Origin: Halocaridina rubra
Taxonomy: Eukaryota > Arthropoda > Malacostraca > Decapoda > Atyidae
Assembly (NCBI GenBank): GCA_037179515.1
Contig: JAXCGZ010005734.1
Span: 93,501-157,500 of the forward strand
Reading direction: 5' to 3'
Length of the DNA stretch: 64,000 nt
Under the pieces are notes generated by a model that was given only the letters and a program-made list of their open reading frames with translations, was not told the origin of the DNA and ran no database searches. The position numbers were made by a program, and so were the translations under genes. Below are positions 44,106 through 56,226 of this stretch, piece after piece; within the stretch, counting starts at the first letter, position 1, and each line of letters opens with the position of its first letter.

Positions 44106-44302
44106 AAACTTTTGGTAAAGGTCCATTATAACTGCGGCGCCATAATTCTACCCTCCTCAATAAGGTGAAGTTACTTCGCATTGGCATATTTTAACCTAAC
44201 CTAACACAGGTTAGGTTAAAATATGCCAATGCAAAGTAACTTTACCATATGGAGGTGGGTAGAATTAAGGTGCCAGTTATGCTTGACCTTTACCAAACTT
44301 TT
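44106..44302. repeat. Long imperfect inverted repeat (fold-back element)
   Basis: Arms of about 95 bp: 'ttttggtaaaggtc...ggcatattttaacctaacct' and its inverse, with a 5-bp loop 'aacac' at 44203-44207. The inner 14 bp of each arm pair perfectly and the outer parts have scattered mismatches. A (CCTAA)-like motif occurs in the arms and again at 44008-44022. It may be a miniature fold-back transposon. Confidence 0.8.
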
Positions 44303-44559
44303 AAATCAGTGAAGATGTGGTCTGAGGGGACACTTTAGGGGTGGATGCTGAACCCTAAATCGGCCATAATGCAAAACAAATGCGTACTGACCATAGTTTA
44401 TTATGGTTTACTTACGACATTGTTTCTACTGAAGTTGAAGAGAAGTCATTATTATTTATTTTAAACTTGATATCTTAAATAAGGTAAGGTTTGGCTAGCT
44501 CAGTTCATCCCAACTAGGAAGAGTTATAGTTCTGGATACTAAGTCACTTACCTACTCCT

Positions 44560-44750
44560 TAGGGTGTGTGACAATAATATTTACATACGGTTTCACTGAA
44601 AAAATTATCACAAAATAAGGTATGATCGAGTACTGGGAATTCCCGTATGCATCCTGTTGTGTTTTTGAGGATAGCGACGGCCAGGTGCAGCCTTTGAATC
44701 AGTTCCTCTCCAGTAATTGGATACCGAAATTTTATTAACATCGGTGTCAA
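44560..44750 (-). other. Orphan short open frame, unassigned
   Basis: A 63-codon frame (MLIKFRYPITGEELIQRL, then TGCIREFPVLDHTLFC) looks more protein-like than the surrounding DNA. 'ACC|GTATGT' after its codons could be a donor, but no convincing acceptor precedes it. It might be a transposon remnant or a host exon; no family was recognised. Confidence 0.2.
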
Positions 44751-45060
44751 CTCCGTTCCTTCTCATTTAGCTTTTTATTTTTAATTACATATATCTACTG
44801 AGCTGCTTTTGTACAGTTTTTTTTTTTAAAGTTTGTATTTCCTACCCGTTAACACTAGGTTTTCATATCTTCAGCTGTAAAGCATTTTGAGAAACTCGCC
44901 AAAACTAATGTTAAAATGTTCTAATGAGTTGCTGAATGAACAGTGGTGAAAATAATACTGGAAACATTTTCATTTATCTTATTTTATCACAAAACAAAGT
45001 CGTACCAGAATGTACAGTATTTTGAAAGCTTTCCCTTTCATACTTTCGAGTGCAATACTA

Positions 45061-45330
45061 ATTATTTTTATGAATGTGACCTAGGACGGACTAAAAAATA
45101 AATAAATAAAATGAAAAAATCTACCCTCATCGAGCCTGGGCACGAAGAAAGCATAAAGTAAAGAGAAACAGAGAAGAGGGGTATTGTAAGTTGTAAGCTG
45201 TGAGGGGATAATAAGAGATTTGTAACAAATATCCAAGAATATGTGGTGTTGCTGTGGGCATAGAAAAAGAACCGTATCTGAAGGAGGACTTAACATCGAA
45301 CTGTCCTGCCTTGGGCCAGCCTGCTACATG
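45061..45330 (-). mobile_element. Short non-autonomous element built from LINE ends (copy E)
   Basis: On the minus strand it begins with 'ggccagg/ctggcccaaggcag' type head sequence, includes 'ccacagcaacaccacatatt' at the place of the conserved 'ctacatcaacatcgaatatt', and ends with the LINE tail (plus-strand 'gaatgtgacctaggacggac', 'ccctcatcgagcctgggcac'). An (AAATA)n tract has grown inside the tail at 45099-45112. Confidence 0.6.
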
Positions 45331-45529
45331 TTAAAATTAGTATTAGTACAGTAACACATTGGGTTCTTATAATCTGAAAAAAAGAACCACTAAATCTTAT
45401 CAATAATTTGTTTAGTTCTATACTAAAAAGATAAAAATACCTTGGTTGCATGGGCACACGAGCAAACATGAGTTGTATTAAATACCCAATTTTCACATCT
45501 AAACAAACAAATGTACATATTCCCCTTAC

Positions 45530-45603
45530 CTTATTACTTATATCCTTCAATATGGTGTGACATAATGATTTAAAACAATGTATATTCGACGTCTCCAATG
45601 AGC
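45530..45603 (-). CDS. Candidate host exon B (uncertain)
   Basis: On the minus strand 'gtatag' is followed by an open stretch LETSNIHCFKSLCHTIL and KDISNK, ending in AAG|GTAAGG, a good donor in phase 0. The acceptor lacks a pyrimidine tract, which weakens the call. It would accept candidate exon A at 60.5 kb, which also ends in phase 0. It cannot lead directly into the large exon, whose leader has stops in all frames. Confidence 0.28.
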
Positions 45604-45814
45604 TCTATACTCGTGCATGTACCACACAAGCGAATAACTTAAGGTATATCAGATATAACATATAAATCACTGATAATGGTTGCCGTGTAATCTTATCTTC
45701 ATCAAACAATAATATATAAAATTGTTTATTTTTACTCTTTTTATATATACCATGTTTCCATTTTATCTTTAAGCTGCTATTTTTTTCGTTAATTATTTTC
45801 GACATTTATACTTT

Positions 45815-45934
<120 letters not shown>

Positions 45935-45954
45935 TTAAGTGACAATGTATTTTA

Positions 45955-46328
<374 letters not shown>

Positions 46329-46329
<1 letters not shown>

Positions 46330-47925
46330 TTACCTAATTGTGTTTACGGGAAAGAGCCCAAAGCTCGTATCTTCCCGTCTCCTCATCGGTTCCATTTTAT
46401 ACTTAGCGATACTTATCATACCTGTCCTTAAAACTATGGATTGAGATAGCATTAACTACCTCCTCGCTTAGCCAATTCCAATTATCAACTACTCTTACAC
46501 TGAAAAAGTATTTCCTTACATCCTGCAAAGAAGTTTTCTTACGAAGCTTCAAACTATGACCTCTAGTTCTAGAGCCAGCCATATCAAAATATCGATCCCT
46601 ATCCACTCTATCATAACCATGAAGGAATTTAAAGACTGTCACCATATCCCCCCTCACTCTTCTAGCTTCGAGTGATGATAAGTCTAATTCCCTCAGCCTC
46701 TCATCATAACTGAGATTGCGTATTTCTGGCACCAGTTTCGTGGCATGTCTTTGAACTTTTTCAAGCTTAGCTATGTGCTTTTTCAAGTGAAGATTCCAAA
46801 AGGGGGCTGCATATTCGAGTTTTGGCCTCACATAGGTTACATAAATATTTCTGAACATTTCCTTGTCCATGTGCCTGAAGGCTACCCTTACATTTGATAC
46901 GAATGCATATGCTGCCCTTACTATGCCATTTATATGTATTTCTGGAGACAAATCTGCCAGCATGTTTACTCCTAGATCTCTCTCATTTTCTGTCTCTTGA
47001 AGTTGTACTCCAGCCACCGAGTAGTCAAGCTTGGGCCTTCTTGCACTTGTACCCATTCTCATTACCTTACATTTTGAAGTATTGAATTTCATTAGCCACT
47101 TTTCTGACCACTCATGTAGATTATTTAGATCCTCCTGAAGTTTTCTACCATTGTTCTCGTTTTTTACTTTCTTCACAATCTTTGCATCATCTGCAAACAT
47201 ATTCATGAATGAATTTACAGACTTTGGTAGGTCATTTACATATACAAGGAACAAAAGTGGCCCTAAAACTGAACCCTGTGGAACTCCACTAGTAACTCTT
47301 CTCCATTCAGACGCAGAGTGTCTTACTCAAACCCTCTGTTCCCTTCCTTCTAAGTAAGTTTTTATCCATTCCAAAACATTTCCACCTATTCTAGCCATTG
47401 ATTGCAGCTTCCTAATAAGTCTCCCATGTGGAACAGTGTCAAACGCTTTCTGGAAGTCTAGGAATATGCAATCTGCCCAGCCCTCTCTTTCCTGTAAGAT
47501 TTGGCTTACCTCATCATAAAATTCTAATAAGTTTGTTACTGTTGATCTACCTTCTCTGAAGCCATGTTGCCTCACTGACAAAAAGTTGAAGGATTCCAAG
47601 TGAAGAGAGATATGTTTCCTTAGTAGTTTCTCCATAACTTTGCAAACTATGCTGGTCAAGGAAACTGGTCTATAGTTCAGAGCCGTATCCCTCCTTCCAT
47701 TTTTGAAGATAGGTATCACATTTGCTTGTTTCCAGGATCTTGGAATCTCCCCTGACTCCAGTGACTTTTTAAATATGATACTTAGTGCCACTGATATTGA
47801 GTTTGCGCATATTTTAAGCACATGAGGGGATATGTCATCAGGACCTGTAGCTTTATGAACATCTAAATCCATCAGTGCTTTGCATACCTCTGTGGCTGTA
47901 AGGTTGATGTTCTCTAATACCGGCC
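46329..47925 (-). mobile_element. CR1-like LINE, 5'-truncated (copy L1)
   Basis: From 47872 the minus strand codes for ATGPDDISPHVLK, NYRPVSLTSIVCKVMEKLL and FLDFQKAFDTVPHGRL (first Asp). A shift near 47327 is followed by 47254-46403: FLVYVNDLPKSV, MFADDAKIVKK (catalytic DD), NTSKCKVMRMGTSARRPKL, TYVRPKLEYAAPFWN, KVQRHATKLVPEI and SRTRGHSLKLRKKTS. The 3' UTR ends 'cccgtaaacacaattaggta' and a CA-repeat. The 5' end stops at 47925, where another fragment begins. A single frameshift suggests a young insertion. Confidence 0.88.
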
Positions 47926-48227
47926 CTTAGTGATACTTATCATACCTGTCCTTAAAACTATGGATTGAGATAGCATTAACTAACTCCTCGCTTAGCGAAT
48001 TCCAATTATCAACTACTCTTACACTGAAAAAGAATTGCCTTACATCCTGGAAAGAAGTTTTCTTACGAATCTACAAACTATGACCTCTACTTCTAGAGCC
48101 TGCCATATCAAAAAAGCGATCCCTATCCACTCTATCATAACCATGAAGGAATTTAAAAGACTATCACCATATCCCCCCTCAATCTTCTAGCTTCGAGTGA
48201 TGGTAATTCTAATTCCCTCAGCCTCTC

Positions 48228-48229
<2 letters not shown>
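47926..48229 (-). mobile_element. CR1-like LINE 3' fragment (copy L2)
   Basis: Repeats the C-terminal coding and start of the 3' UTR seen in L1 ('acttatcatacctgtcctta' to 'cctcagcctctcat') but with more differences. It lacks both the last 100 bp and everything further 5'. It is sandwiched between L1 and a (TG)n tract, with 'ggccctTAGTGA' shared at the junction. Confidence 0.75.

Positions 48230-48272
<43 letters not shown>
48230..48272. repeat. (TG)n microsatellite
   Basis: About 21 units at the 3' end of CR1-like copy L3 (the CA-repeat tail in the sense of the element). Confidence 0.95.
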
Positions 48273-48275
<3 letters not shown>

Positions 48276-48360
48276 TACCTAATTGTAATTACCTAATTGT
48301 GTTTACGGGAAAGAGCCCAAACTCGTATCTTCCTGTCTCCTCGTCGGTTCCATTTTTTAC

Positions 48361-51181
48361 TTAGTGATACTTATCATACCTGTCCTTAAAACTATGGATT
48401 GAGATAGCATTAACTACCTCCTCGCTTAGCCAATTCCAATTATCAACTACTCTTACACTGAAAAAGTATTTTCTTACATCCTGCAAGGAAGTTTTCTTAC
48501 GAAGCTTCAAGCTATGACCTCTAGTTCTAGAGCCAGCCATATCAAAATATCGATCCCTATCCACTCTATCATAACCATGAAGGAATTTAAAGACTGTCAC
48601 CACATCCCCCCTCACTCTTCTAGCTTCGAGTGATGGTAAGTCTAATTCCCTCAGCCTCTCATCATAACTGAGATTGCGTATTTCTGGCACCAGTTTCGTG
48701 GCATGTCTTTGAACTTTTTCAAGCTTAGCTATGTGCTTTTTCAAGTGCGGATTCCAAAAGGGGGCTGCATATTCGAGTTTTGGCCTCACATAGGTTACAT
48801 AAATATTTCTGAACATTTCCTTGTCCATGTGCCTGAAGGCTACCCTTACATTTGATAAGAATGCATATGCTGCCCTTACTATGCCATTTACATGTATTTC
48901 TGGAGACAAATCTGCCAGTATGTTTACTCCTAGATCTCTCTCATTTTCTGTCTCTTGAAGTTGTACTCCAGCCACCAAGTAGTCAAGTTTGGGCCTTCTT
49001 GCACTTGTACCCATTCTCATTACCTTACATTTTGTAGTACTGAATTTCATTAGCCACTTTTCTGACCACTCGTGCAGACTATTTAGATCTTCATGAAGTT
49101 TTCTACCATTGTTCTCGTTTCTTACTTTCTTCACAATCTTTGCATCATCTGCAAACATATTCATGAATGAATTTACAGACTCTGGTAGGTCATTTACATA
49201 TACAAGGAACAAAAATGGCCCTAAAACTGAACCCTGTGGAGCCCCACTACTAACTCTTCTCCATTCAGACACTGAGTGTCTTACTCTAACCCTCTGTTCC
49301 CTTCCTTCTAAGTAAGCTTTTATCCATTTCAAGACATTTCCACCTATTCTAGCCATTGCTTGCAGCTTCCTAATAAGTCTCCCATGTAGAACAGTGTCAA
49401 ATGCTTTCTGGAAGTCTAAGAATATGCAATCTGCCCAGCCCTCTCTTTCCTGTATGATTCGGTTTACCTCATCATAAAATTCTTATAAGTTTGTTGCTGT
49501 TGATCTACCTTCTCTGAAGCCATGTTGCCTCACTGACAAAAAGTTGAAGGATTCCAAGTGAAGAGAGATATGTTTCCTTAGTAGTTTTCTCCATAACTTT
49601 GCAAACTATGCTGGTCAAGGAAACTGGTCTATAGTTCAGAGCCGTATCCCGCCTTCCTTTCTGAAGATAGGTATCACGTTTGCTTGTTTCCAGCATCTTG
49701 GAATCTCCCCTGACTCCAGTGACTTTTTAAATATGATACTTAGTGCCACTGATATTGAGTTTGCGCATATTTTAAGCACATGAGGGGATATGTCATCAGG
49801 ACCTGTAGCTTTATGAACATCTAACTCCCTAAGCGCTTTGCATACCTCTGTGGCTGTAAGGTTGATGTTCTCTAATACCAGCCCTTGAGCTTCTATCTCT
49901 GCAACCTGAGGGGGTGGGGGTATTTTCTACTGTAAATACTGACTGAAACTCCTTGTTCAATTCTTTGTAGATCTCTTCATCCGTCTCAGTGATGACTCCA
50001 TCTGCTCTCTTTAGCCTTAAAACCTGTTCTTTTACCTTCCGTTTTCCTCTGATAAAGCTGTGGAAAAGCTTGGGATTTTCTTTAGCCTTCCTGGTGATGT
50101 CCCTCTCATAGTCTCTCTGCCTCTCTTCTTTTAGTTAGGTAGTCATTTCTTGCTCTTTTGTAAGTTTGCTGGGCATTTAGGTTTTTTCTCCTCCTATACC
50201 TTTTCCAGCATTTGTCTCTCCACTCCTTAGCTCTTTTACACTCATTATCGAACCATTTCTCTCTGGCATGAATTACACCTACTTTGATGATAGGTATGCA
50301 GCAATCTGCTATCTTCCCATATTTCTCACAAAAGATGTCATACATTTCTTGTACAGATTTGTTGTAAAACAAGGTTCTCCAGTCAATAACTGCAAAAAGC
50401 TCATTCATTTTGATGTAATCTCCTTTCAGATAGTTCCTCCTCAAGTCCTCAGTGCCTCTACTCTCAGGCAGAATATCTTCAATGATATACTCCATCAACA
50501 GCACACAGTGGTCACTCTTTCCAATTTGGTGGTTCATACTCAATTTTTTCAATATCCAACACATTATCTGTGAATACTAGATCAAGTAGTGATGGCTCAT
50601 CCCAACCCCTGGCCCTCGTTGGTTCCATTACATGTTGGTGTAAGAAATTCCCTTGTACGCAATCTAGGAAACTTGCCCTGAATGAGTCCTCACCACTGCG
50701 TGGGTCAAGATTTATCCAATCTATCTCTTTATGATTAAAATCTCCCATAATCAAAATCCTACATTTTCTCTCCTGTGCCATGTTAACAACTGAGTTTGTA
50801 ATTCAATAGTACCTGTATGATTTTCCTCATAAACTTCTAGCCTATTTTGGTTCCTTGGTGGGTTATACACAACAGTTATTATAATGCTCTCTGACCCAGT
50901 ATTTATCGAGCAACAAGAAATTTCTTGAACTCACTTTCTATAGCCAAGTTTATTTCTTCAACTTGAATCCTTTCACTTATGAGCAGTGCTATCCCTCCAC
51001 CAGTCCTCTCAGATCTTTCAACCCTTAATATTCTGAAGTCCTTAGGAAAAACTGTGACACTGTTTATGTCCTCACTCAACTTAGTATCTGTAATTGCTAC
51101 TATATCTGCCTTACTGTTGTGAATCCTATCTTTTAATTCTACTGCCTTACCAGCTAATCCATCAGCATTTGTGTATAACAA
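48361..51181 (-). pseudogene. CR1-like ORF2: endonuclease and reverse transcriptase (copy L3)
   Basis: The endonuclease starts at LLYTNADGLAGKAVELKDR (51181), with AITDTKLSEDI at the catalytic-glutamate region, GGGIALLISE, ILIMGDFNHKEIDW (metal site) and GKSDHCVLL (S-D-H catalytic motif, about 50530). A basic linker follows. The polymerase has KVMEK...ETYLSSL-like remnants at 49696-49505 and a long open part from 49356: SSGAPQGSVLGPFLFLVYVN, MFADDAKIVKK and TYVRPKLEYAAPFWNPHL, up to SFKDRYDKYH at 48361. About five frameshifts or stops separate these parts. Length about 940 codons, the usual size for this group. Confidence 0.85.
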
Positions 51182-51183
51182 TC

Positions 51184-52263
51184 TTAATGAGGCCCCATCC
51201 CCTGATCTTCTGTCGCTATCTTCTTTATCTCTCCTTTGTCTGAAAGAACTCTGAAATGAAAATTTTTCTTCTCTACTTCATTTCTTTCCTCATTTAACCT
51301 TCTTGCCTCTTGCAACAAGTTTTTGATATTTCCCATCTCTTCCTGTGTTCTGTATCGTCTAATGAACACTTCTTTGAATTCTTGAAGGCCTTTTAGACTT
51401 TTTTTCTCAACAATATATCCCTACATGTTTCCCCTCTCTCAAAGGCAACTTTTGTTGGTCTCGGCTTTCCTTCCCTCGAATATTTGCCTAGTTGGTGAAT
51501 GTTTACAATATCCTCAGGACCACAAACTACTCCAAGCTTTCTTATCAGGTCTACAACGTTAGCTTTATTTTCTTCAAGTCTCCCTTGCCATGTTGGCTCC
51601 TGGGATTCACTTATGCCTTAGATTACCACTGTCTTCTCTTTATCAAGGGCCTGTTTAATCAATGGATTTGCCCTTTCCATCACAACGTCTTTCATTTTTT
51701 TTCGCTTACTACCTCTTTATAGTCATCTGTTTGTATGTTTTCCAGTGCCACCACCTTTACAGCCTCTTTTACTACCACATTCCCCTTTAGTGCATCAGCA
51801 AAGGAAGTTTTTATGGCATCATGTTCCATATTCAGCTCCTGGAACTCTTTTCTAAACTGTTCAGTGTTTTCCTTAATTTGGACATTCCAAGCTGCAATCT
51901 CGTCTCTCTCAGAAGAGAGCAGTGAACTAACATCTAATTAATTAGGTTGTCATTTAGCTGTTTGTTTTCATCTTCTTGTTTAGAAATTCTGGCTTCTAAC
52001 TCACTCTTTTCCCCTTCCAGCTTCTTTATTCGTTTTTCTAGTTCCTTTCTCTCCTGCCCTTGTGCTTAATTTGCTTCCTCCAAAAGTTTTATTTCCTCTC
52101 CGAGTGTTTCATTCTCTTTCATTTCTCTATCCATATTCCGAATTTTATCATCAAGGCTTATAACCATTGCCTCTAAAGCCTTGATTTTCTATTTTAGTCT
52201 CCTAATAGCTACCCCTCCTCCCGAACTATGGGTGGGAGAGGTTTGGGACAGAGATGGCCTCAT
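51184..52263 (-). pseudogene. CR1-like ORF1 (coiled coil and RNA-binding-like), copy L3
   Basis: An ATG at 52263 starts MRPSLSQTSPTHSSGGGVAI followed by a heptad-rich, Lys/Glu-rich stretch (KELEKRIKKLEGEKSELEAR), a predicted coiled coil by inspection. The C-terminal part corresponds to the better kept copy at 56227-56739 (LEENKARVVDLIRKLGV, NIHQLGKYSREGK, RPTKVIFERG), which resembles the RRM-type nucleic-acid-binding part of LINE ORF1 proteins. Stops near 52180 (TAG) and 52069 and several shifts disable it. ORF1 ends at MGPH, about overlapping the ORF2 start. Confidence 0.7.
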
Positions 52264-53155
52264 TTTTATGTTTTCCCTATCTCGGAATATAGAAAGAAAA
52301 AGAGAAAGAGAAAAAAAGAGAGAAAAACTTTTATTTAAGCTTCACACAGAATTTTATATCTTCATATAAGTGCTATTTAGTGACTCAATTTATCTCTTTT
52401 CTGGTAACACACATCTTAACTTAAAAATTGACTATGGTAATTTGAGGATAAAAAGAAAATAATGCTAACAAAAACAAAAGCAAAAGTCAACTTGCAGGAA
52501 AATTCGAATTTTTATCTGAGGACACACCCACCTGTTTCTGCTATATATTCTTCTTTAACTGAAAAACTCACTTGCTAACCAAGATATGTTATCACAGGAT
52601 CAGACTTTACATTTAACTCAATATATATACAAAATAAAAAATAGTAAAAGAGAAAGCTTAAAGAAAAGAAAAAAAATGAAGAAAATAAGACAGCTGTGCT
52701 AATTGGCAACTTAACTCAGTACTGTTGACAGGTGTATTTTTGGTATTTATTTAATTATTCAATTATTTCGTGTATCAAACTAACTGACAAGCTAATATAA
52801 ATGGGAAGGATACTGATTTTAACAATATATGGAACCACAGGATCAGGTAAACGGCTTAAGAACTCTCACCAATTTACACAGAAAATTAGGTAATGTGATG
52901 TGATGGCTTCACCTCTGGCAACTCTCCTAAATTTCCTTCAAGGCAGAACAGGGCAGCTTCTTCTCTCTCCCCTCACAAAAATGTTCAAAATTTTTTCCTT
53001 TAATATTTTGGACAGTCTCGTCATACAACAAATATAAGTTTTTTACTCACAATACTCTGCTGGATTTCTTATTTAGGGAAATTATGTATAATTTATGCAC
53101 TAAAGTCTTAGTCACTCAAAAACACATGGAAAAGTTTAAGAGATACTGAATACCT
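52264..53155 (-). other. Probable 5' UTR of CR1-like copy L3
   Basis: No coding content. The position between the ORF1 ATG and the 3' end of copy L4, and the absence of any other element, suggest it is the leader of L3. The alternative is single-copy spacer between two insertions. Confidence 0.4.
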
Positions 53156-53825
53156 TCAGTGTGTAATTACCTAATTATAATTACCTAATTATGTTTACGA
53201 GAAAGAGCCCAAAGCTCGTATCTTCCCGTCTCCTGATTGGTTCTATTTTCTACTTAGTGATACTTATTATACCTGTCCTTAAAACTATGGATTGAGATAG
53301 CATTAACTACCTCCTCGCTTAGCGAATTCCAATTATCAACTACTCTTACACTAAAAAAGAACTTCCTTACATCCTGGAAAGAAGATTTCTTACGAATCTT
53401 CAAACTATGAACTCTAGTTCTAGAGCCAGCCATATCGAAATATCGATCCCTATCCACTCTATCATAACCATGAAGGAATTTAGAGACTGTCACCATATCC
53501 CCCTCAATCTTCTAGCTTCGAGCGATGGTAAGTCTAATTCCCTCAGCCTCTCATTATAACTGAGATTGCGTATTTCTGGCACCAGTTTCGTGGCATGTCT
53601 TTGAACTTTTTTAAGCTTAGCTACGTGCTTTTTCAAGTGTGTATTCCAAAAGGTGGCTGCATATTCAAGTTTTGGTCTCACATAGGTTACATAAATATTT
53701 CTGAACATTTCCTTGTCCATGTGCCTGAAGGCTACCCTTACATTTGATAAGAAACCATATGCTGCCCTTACTATGCCATTTACATGCATTTCTGGAGACA
53801 AATCTGCCAGTATGTTTTCTTTCCT

Positions 53826-53974
<149 letters not shown>

Positions 53975-54735
53975 AAGTTGTTCTCCTGCCACCGTGTAGT
54001 CAAGCTTGGGCATTCTTGCTCTTGTACCCATTCTTATTACCTTACATTTTAAAGTATTGAATTTCATTAGCCAATTTTCTGACCACTCATGCAGACTATT
54101 TAGATCTTCCTGAAGTTTTCTACCATTGTTCTCGTTTATTACTTTCTTAACAATCTTTGCATCATCTGCAAACATATTCATGAATGAATATACAGACTCT
54201 GGTAGGTCATTTACATATACAAGGAACTAACGTGGCCCTAAAACTGAATCCTGTGGAACCCCACTACTAACTCTTCTCTATTCAGACACTGAGTGTCTTA
54301 CTCTAACCCTCTGTTCCCTTCCTTCTAAGTAAGTTTTTATCCATTCCAAGACATTTCCACCTATTCTAGCCATTGCTTGCAGCTTCCTAATAAGTCTCCC
54401 ATGTGGAACAGTGTCAAACGCTTTCTGGAAGTCTAGGAATATGCAATCTGCCCAGCCCTCTCTTTCATGTAAGATTCGGTTTACCTCATCATAAAATTCT
54501 AATAAGTTTGTTACTGTTGATCTACCTTCTCTGAAGCCATGTTTCCTCACTGACAAAAAGTTGAAGGATTCCAAGTGAAGAGAGATATGTTTCCTAAGTA
54601 GTTTCTCCATAACTTTGCAAACTATGCTGGTCAAGGATACTGGTCTATAGTTTAGAGCCATATCCCTCCTTCCTTTTTTCCAGCATCTTGGAATCTCCCC
54701 TTACTCCAGTGACTTTTTAAATATGATACTTAGTG

Positions 54736-54829
54736 ATTACCTAATTGTGATTACCTAATTGTGTTTACGGGAAAGAGCCCAAAGCTCGTATCTTCCCGTC
54801 TCCTGATCGGTTCCATTTTCTACTTAGTG
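54736..54829 (-). mobile_element. 94-bp CR1 3'-end insertion with 10-bp target duplication
   Basis: Contains the last part of the CR1-like 3' UTR ('gtttacgggaaagagcccaa' and two 'attacctaattg' units). It is flanked by 'atacttagtg' at 54726-54735 and 54830-54839. Copy L3 shows the empty site near 49735 ('gatacttagtgccactg'). Confidence 0.88.
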
Positions 54830-56226
54830 ATACTTAGTGCCACTGATATTAAGTTTGCACATTTTTTTGAAGAATATGAGGAGATATATAGCTTTATGGA
54901 CATCAAACTGTGGCTGAAAGGATGATGTTCTCTAATACCGGCCCTTGAGCTTCTATCTCTGCAATCTGAGAAGGTGGGGTATTTTCTACTGTAAATACTG
55001 ACTGAAACTCCTTGTTCAATTCTTTGCAGATCTCTTCATCCGTCTCAGTGATGCTTTCATCCGCTCTCTTAAGCCTTAAAACCTGTTCATTTACCTTCAG
55101 TTTTCCTCTGATAAAGCTGTGGAAAAGCTTGGGATTTTTTTAGCCTTCCTGGTGATGTCCCTTTCAAAGTCTCTCTCTGCCTCTCTTCTTTTACTTAGGG
55201 AATCATTTCTTGCTCTTTTGTAAGTTTGCCGGGCATCTGTTTTTTCTCCTCCTATACCTTTTCCAACATTTGTCTCTCCTCTCCTTAACTCATTTACACT
55301 CATTATCGAACCATTTCTCTCTGGCATGAATTACACCTACTTTGGTGACAGGTATGCAGCAATCTACTATCTTCCCATATTTCTCACAAAAGATGTCATA
55401 CATTTCTTGTACAGATTTGTTGTAAAATAAGGTTCTCCAGTCAATAACTGCTAAAAAGGCATTCATTTTGATGTAATCTCCTTTTGGATAGATCCTCCTC
55501 ATGTCCTCAGTGCCTCTACTCTCAGGCAGAACATCTTCAATGATATACTCCAAAAACAGCACACAGTGTCACTCTTTCCAATTGGTGGTTCATACTCATA
55601 TTTTTCAATATCCAACATGTTTTCTGTGAATGCTAGATCAAGTAGTGATGACTCATCCCAACCCCTGGCCCTCGTTGGTTCCATTACATGTTGGTGTAGG
55701 AAATTACCTTGTACGCAATCTAGGAATCTTGCCCTGAATGAGTCCTCACCACTGCGTGGGTAAAGATTTATCCAGTCTATCTCTCTATGATTAAAATCTC
55801 CCATAATCAAAATCCTACATTTTCTCTCCTGTGCCATGTTAACAACTGAGTTTATGACTTCAATAGGACCTATTTGACTTTCCTCATAAACTTCTAGCCT
55901 ATGTTGGTTCCTTGGTGGGTTATATACAACAGTTATCATAATGCTCACTGACCCAGTATTTATGCGAGCAACAAGAAATATCTTGAACTCACTTTCTATA
56001 GCCAAGTTTATTTCTTCAACTTAAATCTTTTCACTTATGAGCAGTGCTATCCCTCCACCAGTCCTCTCAGATCTTTCAACCCTTAATATTCTGAAGTCCT
56101 TAGGAAAAAATGTGACCCTGTTTATGTCCTCACTCAAATTTGTCTCTGTAACTGCTACTATATCTGCCTTATCTTTTAATTCTACTGCCTTACCAGCTAA
56201 TCCATCAGCATTTGTGTATAACAATC

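Larger units (their letters stand above)
48273..53155 (-). mobile_element. CR1-like LINE, near full length (copy L3)
   Basis: Order on the minus strand: a possible 5' UTR (53155-52264), ORF1 with coiled coil (52263-51184), ORF2 with endonuclease (51181-about 50100) and reverse transcriptase (to 48361), then a 3' UTR ending in two copies of 'caattaggtaattac'. No poly(A) is present; short 3' direct repeats are typical of the CR1 group. The 5' limit is inferred from where copy L4 starts and from lack of other features. Confidence 0.82.

Noticed and set aside
34342..45603. Joining candidate exons A and B directly to the large exon
   Set aside because: The 17-nt leader and first codons of the large exon contain a stop in each of the three possible frames before or just after the ATG, so no upstream coding exon can read into it.
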